Origin: Punica granatum
Taxonomy: Eukaryota; Streptophyta; Magnoliopsida; Myrtales; Lythraceae
Reading direction: 5' to 3'
Assembly (NCBI RefSeq): GCF_007655135.1
Contig: NC_045134.1
Span: forward strand, 4,732,982 to 4,796,981
DNA: 64,000 nucleotides
The position numbers and the translations under genes are program-made. The notes under the pieces are model-generated. The model made no database searches. It saw nothing but the letters and a program-made list of their open reading frames with translations, and had not been told where the DNA came from. Shown here piece by piece: positions 12,472-24,859 of the stretch (position 1 is the first letter of the stretch; every line of letters begins with the position of its first letter).

Positions 12472-14187
12472 TCAAGATGCCGGGGAATCGTTGCCATTCT
12501 TCTGATAAAAGGTCTCATAGGTTGTAACTCTGGTCTTGGAGTCAGGCAACTCAAGCTCCTCTATGAAACCTGCTGTCATCTTGATGAAGTCCTCCATGTG
12601 CTTCCTCGTCCATTCCTTCACGTTTATGATGGAAAAGACAAATAAACATCACAAATGAAGCGAAAGTGAGAACTTGGTTTAGGCGCTCAGACTGAAAACA
12701 CAAACGGACAACACTGAGCATAAGTCTCGACCTAAGCGGGCAAAACTAACAGTGCTATGGAAGCAGAAACAACTTACAAACATCGACCAACTAAAATAGA
12801 CTACGTAAAAGAAACAGGAAGAGCTACCTTGAAATCCCACTCGCCATACAAGTTAGGATCAGAACTGTTGCTCCACACATAAGCTGCAGCCCTCAACTTT
12901 TTGGAACTCTCCTGCAAAATTTCCGATTTTCACCCATCCAGAAAGGGTTGCAGATAGTGCAAATGTCAATACATATCGAAAAAGTACACACCGAGCAGAA
13001 GTCAATGCACATGACTGCTTAATATTATCTGATTCCAAGTACAGCAACTTTCTTTAACTTATTTTCAGTAATATACCCAGTCATTTCAGCCAAAAGTAAT
13101 ATACACGGTGATCTTTCTTATTACTTCTACGCGAAAGAAACTTAGGCGACTGACTAGTTGCAGCCCAAACAGTCAATTCCAGACCAACCAACAGCTCAAG
13201 ATTTGCATCCAAAGGTAGAATTGTACTGTAAACTGGACAGCTCCTACTCGTTTAAAGAATTCCCGTGCTATCTCTATTTGAAAGAGTAATTATTGTAACT
13301 ATACAAAGAACAGAAAGCAGCTAAGATTTTGCAAACGAATAGAGAGAATTCGATCTTAAACAGAACAATGAACCGAAAGCAGCTCAGCTTTTGCAGGTAG
13401 CATTTCCCTTGCTGCCTTTACTTGCAAAGATGTTTATTACAGCTGAGCATTGAACAGAAAGCAGCCAATCGGAAATGTAAAATTGAACTCACCACCAGTG
13501 TGACCTCCACATCTCTCCTATCATACTCGACATCCTCGAACGTGTCTAAGATATCTAATTCAGGATTGGTGATTCCCATGAGTACCTGCCATTACGAAAT
13601 TCAAAGACAAGATGAAACAATCAGTTTACTTGATACAAAGATCACCATAGCACAATCATCGACCCGCGCTCCAAGCTGATAACTACTACTCTCAATCTCT
13701 GCCAATAATCCTAATCTTTGATCGAATTTCGAATCCCGGTAGCTGAAATGACCTTCAAAGACATATCCTTTGAACATGAAAACACGAAAAAAGACATACA
13801 AAGCCGTGAAATCCTTTCGACACAGAAGGAAATGGAGATGGAGATGAGCATGTACCGACCCTGCCGGTGACGCTCTTCTTCTCAACGGGGAGGATTGCCG
13901 GATAAACTCGCCCTTTGATGCTGAACCTGTGACTGCGCATCGGAACAAAAAATCCATAAGCCTCGGATAGAAACCAAGTAGCTGTGGGCGGAGAGAGAGA
14001 GAGAGAGAGAGAGAGGAGTGAGGACGGACAAGTCATGGAGGACGGCGGGGGACGACTGAGGGACGCGATTGAGGAGGACACGGACGACGTCGTCGGCCAG
14101 CAGGCTGCCGTAGACGAAGACGTTGTGAGCTCCGATTTGTTGACCGGCGCCTGAACCTAAAGACGCTGCTGCTGCCGTCACGTTCAT
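12472..14187 (-). CDS. AIG2-like protein (gamma-glutamylcyclotransferase fold)
   Basis: Five exons (14030-14187, 13860-13932, 13493-13585, 12828-12911, 12472-12615) encode 183 residues with every junction in frame. The start at 14187 gives MNVTAAAASLG. The fold signature is clear: HNVFVYGSLLADDVV (the FVYGSL substrate-binding loop), FHRFSIKGRVYPAILP, GITNPELDILDTFEDVEYDR (the LDxFE motif with the presumed catalytic Glu) and AAAYVWSNSSDPNLYGEWDF. The length suits the plant AIG2-like family. AIG2 was named for induction by avirulence genes in Arabidopsis; relatives act on gamma-glutamyl peptides, but the substrate here is unknown. For exon 2, the acceptor before TCACAGG was preferred over CAG/GTTC six bases on because it restores the family string FHRFSIKGR. 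A (GA)n tract lies inside intron 1. Confidence 0.9.
13990..14014. repeat. (GA)n microsatellite in intron 1 of the AIG2-like gene
   Basis: About 25 bases of alternating G and A lie roughly 16 bases inside the intron from the exon 1 donor at 14030. On the coding strand the tract reads (TC)n. Confidence 0.85.
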
Positions 14188-14420
14188 ATTCGACTCGCAC
14201 AGCCAAACTCCGCTGAAATGTAGAACTGAAGATGATGCGACGGAGATGAGGAGGAAGAAGAACGATTCCCCTTCCACCGCCAAACTCTCGCTGCCGGCTG
14301 AGGAGAAGAACCAGTCGGATTGCGGCAGCGGATGGGGAGTGACTGGCCGTGGTAGAGGACGAGGACGAAGAATCGGAATCAGCAGGACGGTTGGAGGGAG
14401 GAATCTTTGACGAGGGATGT

Positions 14421-14889
14421 CTAAATTGCACTTTGCGCCTTGAAGTTTCTCATTTGTACCAACTCGCACCTCCAACTTTGTGTCCCGTTGCGTCGACTCC
14501 CTCCACCTCGTTGTGCGATGTTAGGGTTGGGCTCATTTCACAATCCCAAAGCTTCGCATACCATCGATTTATAACTAAGACATTTGACTCGGTTGCCAAT
14601 TTTGTACCTTTCGCAATAAATTTGTACATATCTTACACTTATTTGATTCATAAAATACAATTAAACTATGAAATTACTTTTTCTGCAAATCTTAGATGAT
14701 GTCACGGATTTGATAGAAAAGTAGGAGAAAAATCCTATACTCCAATGCACCAATTCATTGCATATATACAACCCCGGATGCGCGGCAGTCCAAAACTTCA
14801 AGTTCGTGGGTGCAAATTGGTGCAGTCGCAAAGTTGAGGGTTCAAAATGGTTAAGACTTGAAACTTCAGGGTGAAAAATCTAATTTAAC
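14421..14889. mobile_element. Foldback MITE upstream of the AIG2-like gene
   Basis: The left end (CTAAATTGCACTTTGCGCCTT then GAAGTTTC, and CACCTCCAACTTTG) matches the reverse complement of the right end (TTAAATTAGATTTTTCACCC then TGAAGTTTC, and CACCC..CAACTTTGCG). This gives imperfect inverted termini of about 60-70 bases. There is no coding capacity. It sits about 235 bases upstream of the AIG2-like start codon, so it may form part of the promoter. Confidence 0.55.
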
Positions 14890-16433
14890 CTATTGCCGCT
14901 CGATTTGCCGCCTTGGGCAGTCGGAAATCGCCACCACGTCCGCCTGCAAACGTTTTTGTTTAAGCACCCATGTCTTCCTTTGCTCCTTCAAGAAATCTGG
15001 CCTTCAAGCTTCCGACATGTTCAACCAACACTTACGGCGCTTCGCCTATCGTCCATAGGTGCTTCAGGCCACTGGAACCAGAATTCCTAGTAGTAGAGGC
15101 CACAGTTACTCGCGTTTCCTCGACCTGACTCATGATCTTGGAGATATCATTATTCTGTGGAAACAGTGTCACCTTACGAACTATGATGCTATTTGGCGCC
15201 TCCAGCAAATGCTGGTACTATTTTATTTAGGTAATTCCTGTTATTTCCTTTGTGACGGAATGCGTGTTCGTTCATCACCTCAACCTGAAAAGGAACATCA
15301 CCCGACTCTATAAACTCATCTCATGTTTCTAAAGCTACTAACGAGAAGTAGAGAGTTCCACCATGGAGCTTTTCAGTTAAAAGCAGTAGCATTCTTGCAA
15401 GCTGCATGAGAAGTCTGCATATGAGGTCCCTCCATCTGAAATTAAAAGCCACATGACTGTTATCGCTGCTTTCAAAATGCGTGCTATCATATAGCAAACA
15501 TTTATACAACCAATAAATTCATCACATACGATTGCTGGTTAATTGATATATATTACAGGATATACTTACCCTACTGCTGACAACAATTATGTGAAGTTGA
15601 CCACCTTTCTGAAGTGCTGGGAGCAACTTGTTTCCATCTGGGATGATCATGCACCGATTGGAACAGGAGAATTCCAGGCTACATAAAGATCGGTCCGCAT
15701 CATTGGAAGCATGCCCCTTATACATTATTTCTCCCAATTGAAAGAGCATTCCTGACTGTTGGTTTTCTCTCTCCAGGATAACTGTACGATAATAACATAA
15801 AAGATCACAACGATCAGCACCCAGAGAATTACCGCATCTCAAGAATTTAAGCATCATGAAAAGGCAATTAAATCAATGGCCCTTTTTTGCTATACTGGTA
15901 TGAGCACAGTATTATAACATGCAATAGCAACTGAGAGGAATAAATTGAAATCAACATGTAACTGATGTAGGCTTTCTTGAGTAGGAGAACAACAGAGGAA
16001 AAGAAAAAGATAAACAGATTAATGGTCATAGCTTCGTTCAATAAATATACAGCTCGAACACAGGTAATAGTGATGATATCCTGATTTCAGACAATGCAGC
16101 ATGACCTTCGGAACAAGAATGCCACGATTTTCAAGAATCTACCATTGAAACTCTACGGACAAATGAGCACAAAATAGCATAAAAGTAAATGCATACCTAT
16201 GAATAAGTAGACATGGAGCAGGCAGATAAAACCCAATCAGTCACCGCCAATTGTGGCTGAAAACCTTCAAGCATGATGCTAAGATTTCCAAATCACTGAT
16301 GACTTGCAAGAGATGAGAAAATCCAAGTTTCTAGCATAAAAAATGGGTCTGAGTAATTCTTCACCTCCACAACTCAGACGTGAAGAGGAAACTCAATTAG
16401 ACTGCAGCAGGTCAAGTTGAGGTAAAATAAGTA
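14890..16433. other. Unassigned spacer between AIG2-like and PPR genes
   Basis: Several frames of 60-111 residues occur on both strands (plus 14858-15313, minus 15321-15509 and 15522-15857). None carries a motif I recognise. The right-hand part probably includes the 3' UTR of the PPR gene, whose stop is at 16434. Base composition is less AT-rich than in true intergenic stretches, so a missed gene or long spliced UTR is possible. Confidence 0.35.
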
Positions 16434-18304
16434 TCAATTGGACCTCGTCATCCACTTGTGATAGAGGTTAATTGCCTTCTCATGCTGCCACATTCTGCCA
16501 TATGTGTTGAAAATTATCTTGAAAGGAACATGATCAATTGGGATACCCGATTTGCCAAGCTGGGTGAAAAGCTCTTCTGCCCGATCCATATCACCTCTAA
16601 TACAGTAGCCTCTAATTAACTCTGAATAAGTAATCACGTCAGCTTGACATCCTGTTCTCCGCATCTCATCATATAACTGAAGTGCAGAGCTTATTTCCCC
16701 TAAATTACAGGCATTGCCTATTAACAAATTGTAGGTTACCACATCAGCAAAAATACCCTTCAATTGCATCTCCTTTTTGAGTAAGCAAGCACCATCAGTG
16801 TTCTCTTTCTGCAGTTGTGCTCGTATTAATGCGTTATAAGTAAACACATTGGGTGCGATACCAAAAGCCAGCATCTGGTCCTTAATGGAGAATGCTTTAT
16901 TAATATCTCCAGACCTTCCATAGCCGTCAATTAAACAGTTCCATATAAGTGGATCAGGCACCATTGAATTGTCCAACATTTGCTGCAGAAACTCATTTGC
17001 TCTAATAGCATCTCCTTGAATACAAAGACCTTGAATGATTGTTTTGTATGAAATCTGGTCTGGAGGAACTTCGCTCTCTGACATTAGATTGTGTATGTCA
17101 GAGGCTTCAGAAAAGTTTCCTTCTTTGCAAAGGCAACTTATGAGGGTATTATAGGTAAAAACATCAGGAAGAAACCCCCTTTTCAGCATTTCACAGAATG
17201 ATGCATATGCATGTTTTATCTCCCCATTCGAGCAAAATCCATGGACAAGGACATTATATGCAACTAAATCTACCTTCTTGTAATCCCTGGACATCTTATT
17301 CCATATATGGAGAGCTTCAACCATGTTTCCATTCTTAAAGAAACCATCCATCAGTATAGTTAAGGTTATTAAGTCCGAACTGACACTATCACCATCTTCA
17401 TCAATTATCTTCCCAAGAACCTCCCTAGCATCCTCCACAAGGCCTCTATTGCAGAGAGCATGCACGAGTATGTTACAAGTGATTCTGTTGGGCTGAACCC
17501 CAGCATTCACCATGTAGGAAAAGAGGAAGAGAGCTTTATCCACGTTACTAGCGAGACAGTAACCTTTGATATAACTGTTGTAGGTAACACAGTTGGGGTG
17601 GGGACCAATTTCTTGCATCTCCTCAAAAAGCGAATCTGCCTTCTCCAGTTTGCCACTTTTGCACAGTCCATTCATGAGATAGTTGTGAGAAACTACATCA
17701 GGAACTACACCTCTTTGAATCATCTTTTGTCGGAGCCATAGAGCTGCCTCCACCTTACCTTCCGCACACAACTTCCTAAGAGTACTGAAGTGTTCCCTAT
17801 AACCAGCTCGGGAAATGCAAGCTGCATCACTAGTCCCCACAAGTGATATGCTTCCCCTGCAAAGTCAGATAGCAAACCGAAGTATAAGATTCAACAGGTT
17901 AGAAACATCAAATTGCAACGTCACATCCTCAAACCCCAAAATAAAGCAAGATGGAATTCACAATGAATAGAAATTTCATCGACAAATCCTGGCATGAGAA
18001 AAGACTTGTTCTTTTCCTTATCTATCAACTCAATGCGTCTCAATAAAGACAGCCCTCAGAAACTCATTAATCACCGTCTCCATCAGACCAGAGCATTTGG
18101 TTCAAAATTCAAACTTTTCCGCACCGAAGAAGCTAACCTCATTGTCCTAAGCCGTTCCAGGCTGCCCTTGAGCAGACCATCCAAAGCATTGTAAACAGCC
18201 TGCGGATCTCCCTTCCCCCCTAATCCCCCGTCTCCCGAAAACCAATCCTTGGTTTCCAACCACCATTCAGCATCATCATCTCCCGCCGTATCATCGAACT
18301 TGTT
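16434..18304 (-). CDS. P-type pentatricopeptide repeat protein (At5g24830-like), start not resolved
   Basis: The main exon 16434-17857 carries about a dozen 35-residue P-type PPR motifs, with units such as VVSHNYLMNGLCKSGKLEKA, VTYNSYIKGYCLASNVDKA and VFTYNTLISCLCKEGNFSEA. It ends INLYHKWMTRSN. An upstream exon (18138-18304) joins in frame through a 280-base intron: GSLERLRTM plus R split at the junction, then GSISLVGTS. That exon encodes the acidic, Trp-rich stretch DDTAGDDDAEWWLETKDWF, which I recall from At5g24830-type proteins. No ATG lies upstream in that exon and a stop precedes it, so a further 5' exon is needed. One candidate is MAVSEPFSPK, starting near 18690, but this is untested. 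PPR proteins bind organellar RNA sequence-specifically. Without DYW or E domains this one would act in RNA stability, splicing or translation, probably in mitochondria or chloroplasts. Confidence 0.85.
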
Positions 18305-19619
18305 CTGCGAACTAACCCTTCAAGGAGAAAGTAGACGAGTTAAGTCTTATTCTATTGAGCTGAATAAGCAACAAAAAAAAAATCTTGTTCCAAACTTTGG
18401 ATCAATTCCAATAGAGTATGAGAAGGAGGTGCCTGGAGCTGGGATCAATGCAGGCTCTCGGCGAGAGGATATCGGCTACATTGAGCTTGATTCTGTCGAG
18501 GGTCTTGTCGATCAGACGGAGGAGGAAGACTTGGGCGGACAAAAACAAGGAAGGAGACGATTCCCCGCAAGCGATTGAGAATGACAGCTGAGGATTCGCA
18601 CGGAGAGATGAAAGAATCAGAAGAAATCAACGGAACAAGAATGGAAGAAAAGGGTTTGTTTGGGACTGAAGGGTTCACTGACAGCCATTGAAGTGCCCTG
18701 CGAACCGTCTCCGTAGCTGCGTCTTCTTTGAAGTGAAACCAACAATGGAGGCTCGAAGCAGGCGAAAGGGAGAGGCAAAGGCTGCCCTCAGTTCTTGGAA
18801 AAATAATTGGTACAGTTTTTGGCCCCTCAACTTGTACTTTTTGAACTTTTATCCCTGAACTTTGAAGTTGAATCTTCAGATACAAGTCCGGTTTTGGGAA
18901 GATTTCACACCTCCATTGGATCGAGTTTGCAGGTAATTCGGATTGGATTCCTTCCCTCTTGCTAAATAATCGAAGTTCTCTTCGGCCTCGGCCTAGATGA
19001 AACAGAGTATGCGAATCGGAGCAATCGAATTGTTCACCATAGTAAAAATTTATAACAATCAATGATTGTGATTGATCCAATCTAAACAGACAAAATCTCA
19101 ATGTGATTCTTTCATGCAACATAGCAGCATTCGAACTTCATTTCCATTTCATTCACTCTCAGTTCTCTAATATTTTCTTCTTGTTTTGTGCCAGTTCGAC
19201 GACTTCAAGTCAAGGAAATTAAGATATATAAATGGCAAAATGGAGGGAGAAAGAATAAGAGAGTTAAACTAAGAATTGAACAAGAATTTGCATATACTTT
19301 CCTCTGTAAGAAGATTGTACACATGATGAGAATCGTCCCCTTCCTTTCGCGTTTTGATTCTTCATATTGTTCATCACAAACACAAACATATTCAAATGGA
19401 ATAGAACGATGATACTGCAGCTAAGGAAGGTGAGTTTTTTAGTCGGCATAAGTTGAGTCATCTCATCTCGCAGTTCATCCATTTTTCTTGATCTGGAGCC
19501 CAGGCCATGTATGATGCATTGGACCATAAAGAACATCCCAAGATGGTCCCATTTTGTCGATTCCATATGTTCCGAGCCGCCTTGCTTTCATTCTTCCCCT
19601 TAGTTCCTCTTAATTCTTT
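18305..19619. other. PPR 5' region and spacer to the CRYD 3' end
   Basis: This stretch must contain the missing first exon and promoter of the PPR gene. A repeat-like segment (about 18800-18895, with TTGGTACAG, CCTCAACTTGTAC and CCTGAACTTTGAAGTTG) resembles the foldback element at 14421-14889. The remainder has no recognisable gene. Confidence 0.4.
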
Positions 19620-22600
19620 CTATCTCTGGTGGCTTCTCATATGTCTTCTCGTCGTCGAATCCCTTTGTCTAGTTGTTCGGCTCGGGTTCCCACTCTGGTG
19701 TCCGCGCGTGTTTCCAAACTTGAGTTGTACAATTTGTGGAATGTATGAGTTTCCAGGGAAGTGCCTTCGGTCTTTCGGCAATGATTGTAATTGAGGCAAC
19801 CAAAAAGCCACATATTCCCCCTCGGGGTCGTACGTCTGCGACTGAAAAGAAAGAAATGATATGCACTTAACAAATTTCCTGATACCATCCCATTCCAAAC
19901 TCGGACCTCTAGATGACTCCGGAGTTTCGACCAACTAGATCAAGAACTAAGAAGGCCACGAGAAATCCTTTCATTTGATAATGGGAGGCTCCCATCTCAC
20001 CCGTAAAGATCTTTTTATCTGTAGAGCCCTTTATTCTTCTTTAGGAATACAAATGAAAGTGTCAAGCAAGAGGAAGCAAACCTGTTTCGGGATGCTGAAG
20101 TAACGATCCTCTCTGGGGTCATTCCCGACTCCTGTGCACAAAGAACAGAATTCATTACTATAGCTGAAAATTTCAGTTGAGAATATTAATCCTATATGGA
20201 AAAGATGCATCAATATCCATTGGTTTAGAAACCATCACTTATTAGCTTGAACTTCTAAATGAAAATCCATAGCATATATGTTGCGTGCCCACGCAACACC
20301 ACGCCAAGCCTAGTATGTCCGAGAGTAGCCAAAAAGAGTGCCTTGTGTTAGTCCCCCTCACTCGAATATGGAAGATGAGCCCGATTTGAGGTCAGATGTT
20401 GAGAGCGGGTGTTTAATTTAAGAGCACACGATAACACGTAGGCACAAATAGACCATACGTTGCACGTGAGGACAAATGTTTGAGTTATTAACCCACATGA
20501 AAAATATGTATCAATATTCATTAGTTTATATGAGACTTAGTAACCGAGTACAGAAGATGAGCCCGAAGTTATTCCGGCTCAAGGTCAGCTGTTGAGAGAA
20601 AGTGTTTAAGTGTACGTGACAATGTGTAGGTAGAAATAGACCACACGTTGCACGTGAGGGCTAATGTTGAGGATATTGGGACTATTTCAAAAGATTGCAA
20701 GATTTCATAATTTACAATAATGACCATCCTAAATCACATACAGATGATTGAATGGATGCGAGAAACAAAATGAGTAGTATCACCTGCTCCATACGTCCAA
20801 TTCCCATAATTAGAACATGGATCATAATCCAAGAGGCATGTCTCGAACCATTCAGCTCCCATTCTCCAATCAATGCCCATATCACGGACGAGAAACGAGC
20901 ACACAATCTGTTGCAAATGACTTTCAAGCTGAATCACACTAGCCAACACAAAACAATAGTAAAAGTACCAATTTTTCTTTTGCTTACTTGTCTTCCTCGA
21001 TTCGACATGAATCCTGTAATTGAGAGTTCGAGCATATTTGCATCAATCAGAGGATACCTGAGCATTAAGCAAGTGATGATAATGTAAGACCTGGATTACG
21101 GGAAACCAGAAATGTTATAGAATTCTTCATGGTTATCAATGCAAGAACAGTTCATTGTACCCGGTACGACCCTCTCTCCAGCTCTCGAACAGTTTTGGGT
21201 CTTGGCTCCACTTATGCTGCACTTTTCTCGGACCGCCTGGAAAAAGACAGTAAAGTATTTGCTCATGGTAGCGATTTACATATGGGAGAAGACTTCTGCT
21301 ATTAATGGACTACATCAAGCACCAACGAACAGAGTAAAGACTAACCCAAATGAAATAGTGAGTTCCCGCATTTGATTGAAAGGAATCTGAAGTAGTCCCT
21401 CCATATCAGTTCAAACAAAACCCTGAAGCAAGGAAGAGACACCTCGATAAGAAAATGGTCTGACAATACGCAGATCACAACTTCAGAAGCATGAGAGTCT
21501 GATAATTCAAATCAATGCAAAGAGATGTGCTATATAACGATGGATATCTGCACATATATAAGAGAGGAAGGAAGATCGAACCAGTATGTGGAATCATTTG
21601 CCTGCCTTTCCTTCTCGTATCTCTTCACCTACATTAAGGACACAAAATCTCAACCAACATTGATTTCAGTGGAATAATATAAAACGTGCAGTGAGTCCTG
21701 AATGCAACCTCTTCATATATAAATCTAGGTGAAACGCATCCTGTGGCAAGCCATGGAGAGAATTTTGTCGAGTAGTCAGCCCCTAACATCCCATTCCTCG
21801 TATTCTTGTACACCCGTAGTAGATCCTATGCAAAACACCCAGAATAACACTTTCAACGATTATGTTGCTCTTAGCAGAAGTATAAGAGGTTGAGAAGCCA
21901 TACGAAATATGTTGGAAGGAAGAATAGTCTCTTTCCATCACACATCACTTCGTGAACTGAACGGGAACATGATTTATTTACGAGTTGCAATGGTAATTTC
22001 GGTTACCTTCTTCCAGAAGTACTCAAATACTCTGCCCAGTGCTGCACTTTCGCCACCCAAGAATCTTATTCCCTTTCTGACCTGCATCTACTTGAACAGT
22101 CGATCTTAATCGTCTTACAGAGGCACTACTAACTTGCAATTTATTTCACTCGAGAATATTTGACTTGCCTTGTCAAATTGAAGGCCAAGCTGATCAATTG
22201 TAGGAACAGAACCCCAGTCAGTGACACTAGGTGTGGGTCCGAGTAACTCTGGAACCTTCACACAACCTCGGACTTTGCATTTAGATTCAACGGACTGCAA
22301 TTATCATGATTGTCAAAAGGCAATTCTGAGTTCTCATGGGAGTCGATGCATATAGAACTGATCCTTTACCGCAACATCGTGTGAGGAGGAACTGATGCTC
22401 TGAAGCAGGTGAAGTTGTGGCCCACACAGCACGTTGTATGGGCCGTAATCGGTTCTTCCCACACCACATTATCACGAGGAAGGATCAGTGAGAACTTCCC
22501 TATATAAAATAGAGACATACATACCTTACGAAACTGAGTATATACATCAGGTAAATTCTCTGGATTAAATGGTAGGTCATCTATGTGGTACATAGTACTT

Positions 22601-23746
22601 CCCCAGATAAGTCGCAGCTTCGGATTCTTCGAATTGGGTAGCACTACTTGCTGCAGAGCTTTATTTACCCGTTTCTCGACACTCAGTTCCTCACTGCAAG
22701 TTTCTTGCTGGGCATACACCTGACTACAAAAAGAACTGTGAGGGCATGTTTGGCATTACCAAAATTAAACCGACTGCTAGCAATAGTTTAATGGCTCAAC
22801 TGTGTGTGCCCCATATGCCTTTGCAACAGAAGGAAGGATCTCTTCGGGTTTCCCATGCTTGATGAGCAAATTAAGGCCCCGCTTCACGAGATTCTTCTTC
22901 AAATCATCCAAGCATTCGAGGAGAAATTGAGCTCTTAAGGCTGCAAATAAAGAGAATTAGTATAAAGTCCTTGATCTCACGAAAGTTCAGATCATTTGAT
23001 ACGCTTCATATGCGATAGAAAATCTTTAAGTATCACCATATAAGTCCGTGATCATTGCTATTTAATATAAGTGACTGATGATACTGAATTCTGTCCGACT
23101 GTTGGTTCCATCTCATTTGTTTGACACATCGAGAACAGAAACAGGAAAAGGTCAATACAATCGAACAGTTTACATTTACGAAGAACTTGTTGCACAAGAT
23201 CCAACAGCATATATAGTGTTGACGTGTGTTCGATATACTACCTAGACGAATCTAAGCCAGCAGGCCAACACAATGAGCAACTCCATTCCAGTAAGCACGA
23301 TAAAGAAAAACACGAGTACCTCCAGTTTTAGGGAACCCGAAATAATGGGTAGTCCCAAAGAGCCTCGGATCGACGCAGTAGACAGGCAAGACAGCCTCAG
23401 AGGAACTCCAGGCCTCGTACAGGGCCTCGTTGTCGATGACCCTCAGGTCGTTCCGAAACCAAAAGACAACAGTCCCTTTACCGTTTCTCCGGGAATCACC
23501 GGAAGCCGAGCAGTACCTGTGAAATGCCCGATCCGCAACGTGCTCCATCTCTCCGCTGTCAATGTCAGGGACATGGAACAGGACATTCTCCTGTCCTGCC
23601 TCGGTTCTCGAAGAGGAGCCCATGATTTGGGAGAGGAAGCAGAGTCTGATTCGGGAAGAAAGGAACGATTTTGAAGTGGGGATGGAGAGGTGATGTGTGA
23701 GCTCTCTCAGGGGGAGAAGTGGCAATGGAGAAACAGATATCGCCAT
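19620..23746 (-). CDS. CRYD: Cryptochrome DASH, organellar
   Basis: Thirteen exons read from the ATG at 23744-23746 to a stop at 19620-19622. The first about 40 residues are Ser/Leu/Pro-rich with few acids ([20 protein letters not shown]...), as in a transit peptide. The photolyase N-domain follows: [47 protein letters not shown] and [11 protein letters not shown]. The FAD-binding domain contains [80 protein letters not shown] and [15 protein letters not shown]. These are signatures of the CRY-DASH group, which repairs CPDs in single-stranded DNA using FAD and an antenna folate and acts in chloroplasts and mitochondria. The basic C-terminal tail ([19 protein letters not shown]) is poorly conserved in the family. 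All junctions keep frame. The intron at 22082-22168 has a GC donor. A G-box lies 76 bases upstream. Confidence 0.93.
20197..20685. repeat. Diverged tandem repeat in a CRYD intron
   Basis: Two units of about 190-300 bases share GAAGATGAGCCCGA, GGTCAG.TGTTGAGAG, AAATAGACCA.ACGTTGCACG and ATCAATATTCATT.GTTTA in the same order (unit 1 about 20197-20500, unit 2 about 20500-20685). They lie in the intron between the exon ending GAG ([10 protein letters not shown]) and GVGNDP. They are non-coding and probably a transposon-derived repeat. Confidence 0.6.
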
Positions 23747-23821
23747 TGTCGTTTAAGGATGGAAAGCTTCTCTTTCTCCTTCTCAGAGAGAGAGAGATGA
23801 GCTGAGGAGCTGGGAAGCTGC

Positions 23822-23827
23822 CACGTG
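23822..23827. promoter_or_regulatory. G-box CACGTG just upstream of CRYD
   Basis: CACGTG in context GCCACGTGGGC sits 76 bases before the CRYD start codon. This core is the binding site of PIF, HY5 and related factors in light-regulated plant promoters. It may lie in the 5' UTR; its function here is inferred. Confidence 0.4.
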
Positions 23828-24859
23828 GGCGCGGTAACTACCTTAGTAGAGAGAAAAAGTTCCTGTCGTTTTAAGGATGGAACCTTCTGTTTCTTCCTGA
23901 CGTGTACAGTTCCTCACCTTGCAATGGGTTGCGGGTAATGTCGCATTTGCAAAATTGATTAGATGCTTAATGCATTTGATGGGAATCGCTTTGATTGAGC
24001 TCAGTTCACGGACTTAATCAGTGGGTAGTGATTAAATTTTGGGACTTCGATCGGAGTTTGAAGTGACTTCTCCCTCAGGGTCGTGCCTCTCGGTATAATA
24101 GCATAGAACATGTAGGCTATAGATGATTCTGTGCACCGTCGTGAACTCGGTTCAACCTCGCTCCTGAAACGGCCGGCCTTAACTCAAAGTACATGTGTAG
24201 TTCATAGCCTGAACTCAATCCCGCATCGCGCATCTTCATTTTTCTTCCCATTATTAGATTTCTTAGTTTCTCATCCCAATTACTTCGTATCGTAACAGCT
24301 AATGTTGTAAGATAAATGCATCTCCGGTATTTATTCCAGATGGTTGTTGTTTCCTGGACTTTGTTGCACCAGGTTGAGGTGCTCTGTTCTATTCTACTTA
24401 GAACCTTGGGGAAATATTTTTTTTTTCTGAGCCCAACTCTTTTTTAGAATCGATATAAGTTGTTTTGCTGGAGGTTGAGTTCATTTGCATTTTCTTATTA
24501 TGCATCGGATATCTAGAGGTCTATCGATCATCTGACGAAAAAGATCTTGCTCATTAGCATATGATTAGCTTTATTTGTCATTAGGCTTAGAACTGCTTGA
24601 AATGGATAGAGTCATTAAGCAAGCTCACTTCAGCACTAATGTATCAAAGTTAGCTAGGGAGCTGGGCACTGTCTCTTATTCTAAAGTCACTCGGCGTATT
24701 TCGTATTTCAATTTGTGCCCTAGATGCTTTTCCCTAACGGCTGAATGTCTAGAAGGAATGGGTGGTTGCTGTGGATTGTTACTACCATAATAGTCGTCCT
24801 TGCACTTTGAGTTGCAGCAAATGCAGTTTGTATTCATGATTCTATTTATCCGGTTTCAG
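23828..24859. other. Upstream spacer between CRYD and the kinase pseudogene
   Basis: No gene is recognisable. One frame (24575-24790) has no family motif. The right part may be intron-derived sequence belonging to the kinase pseudogene, whose first recognisable exon starts near 24860. Confidence 0.35.
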
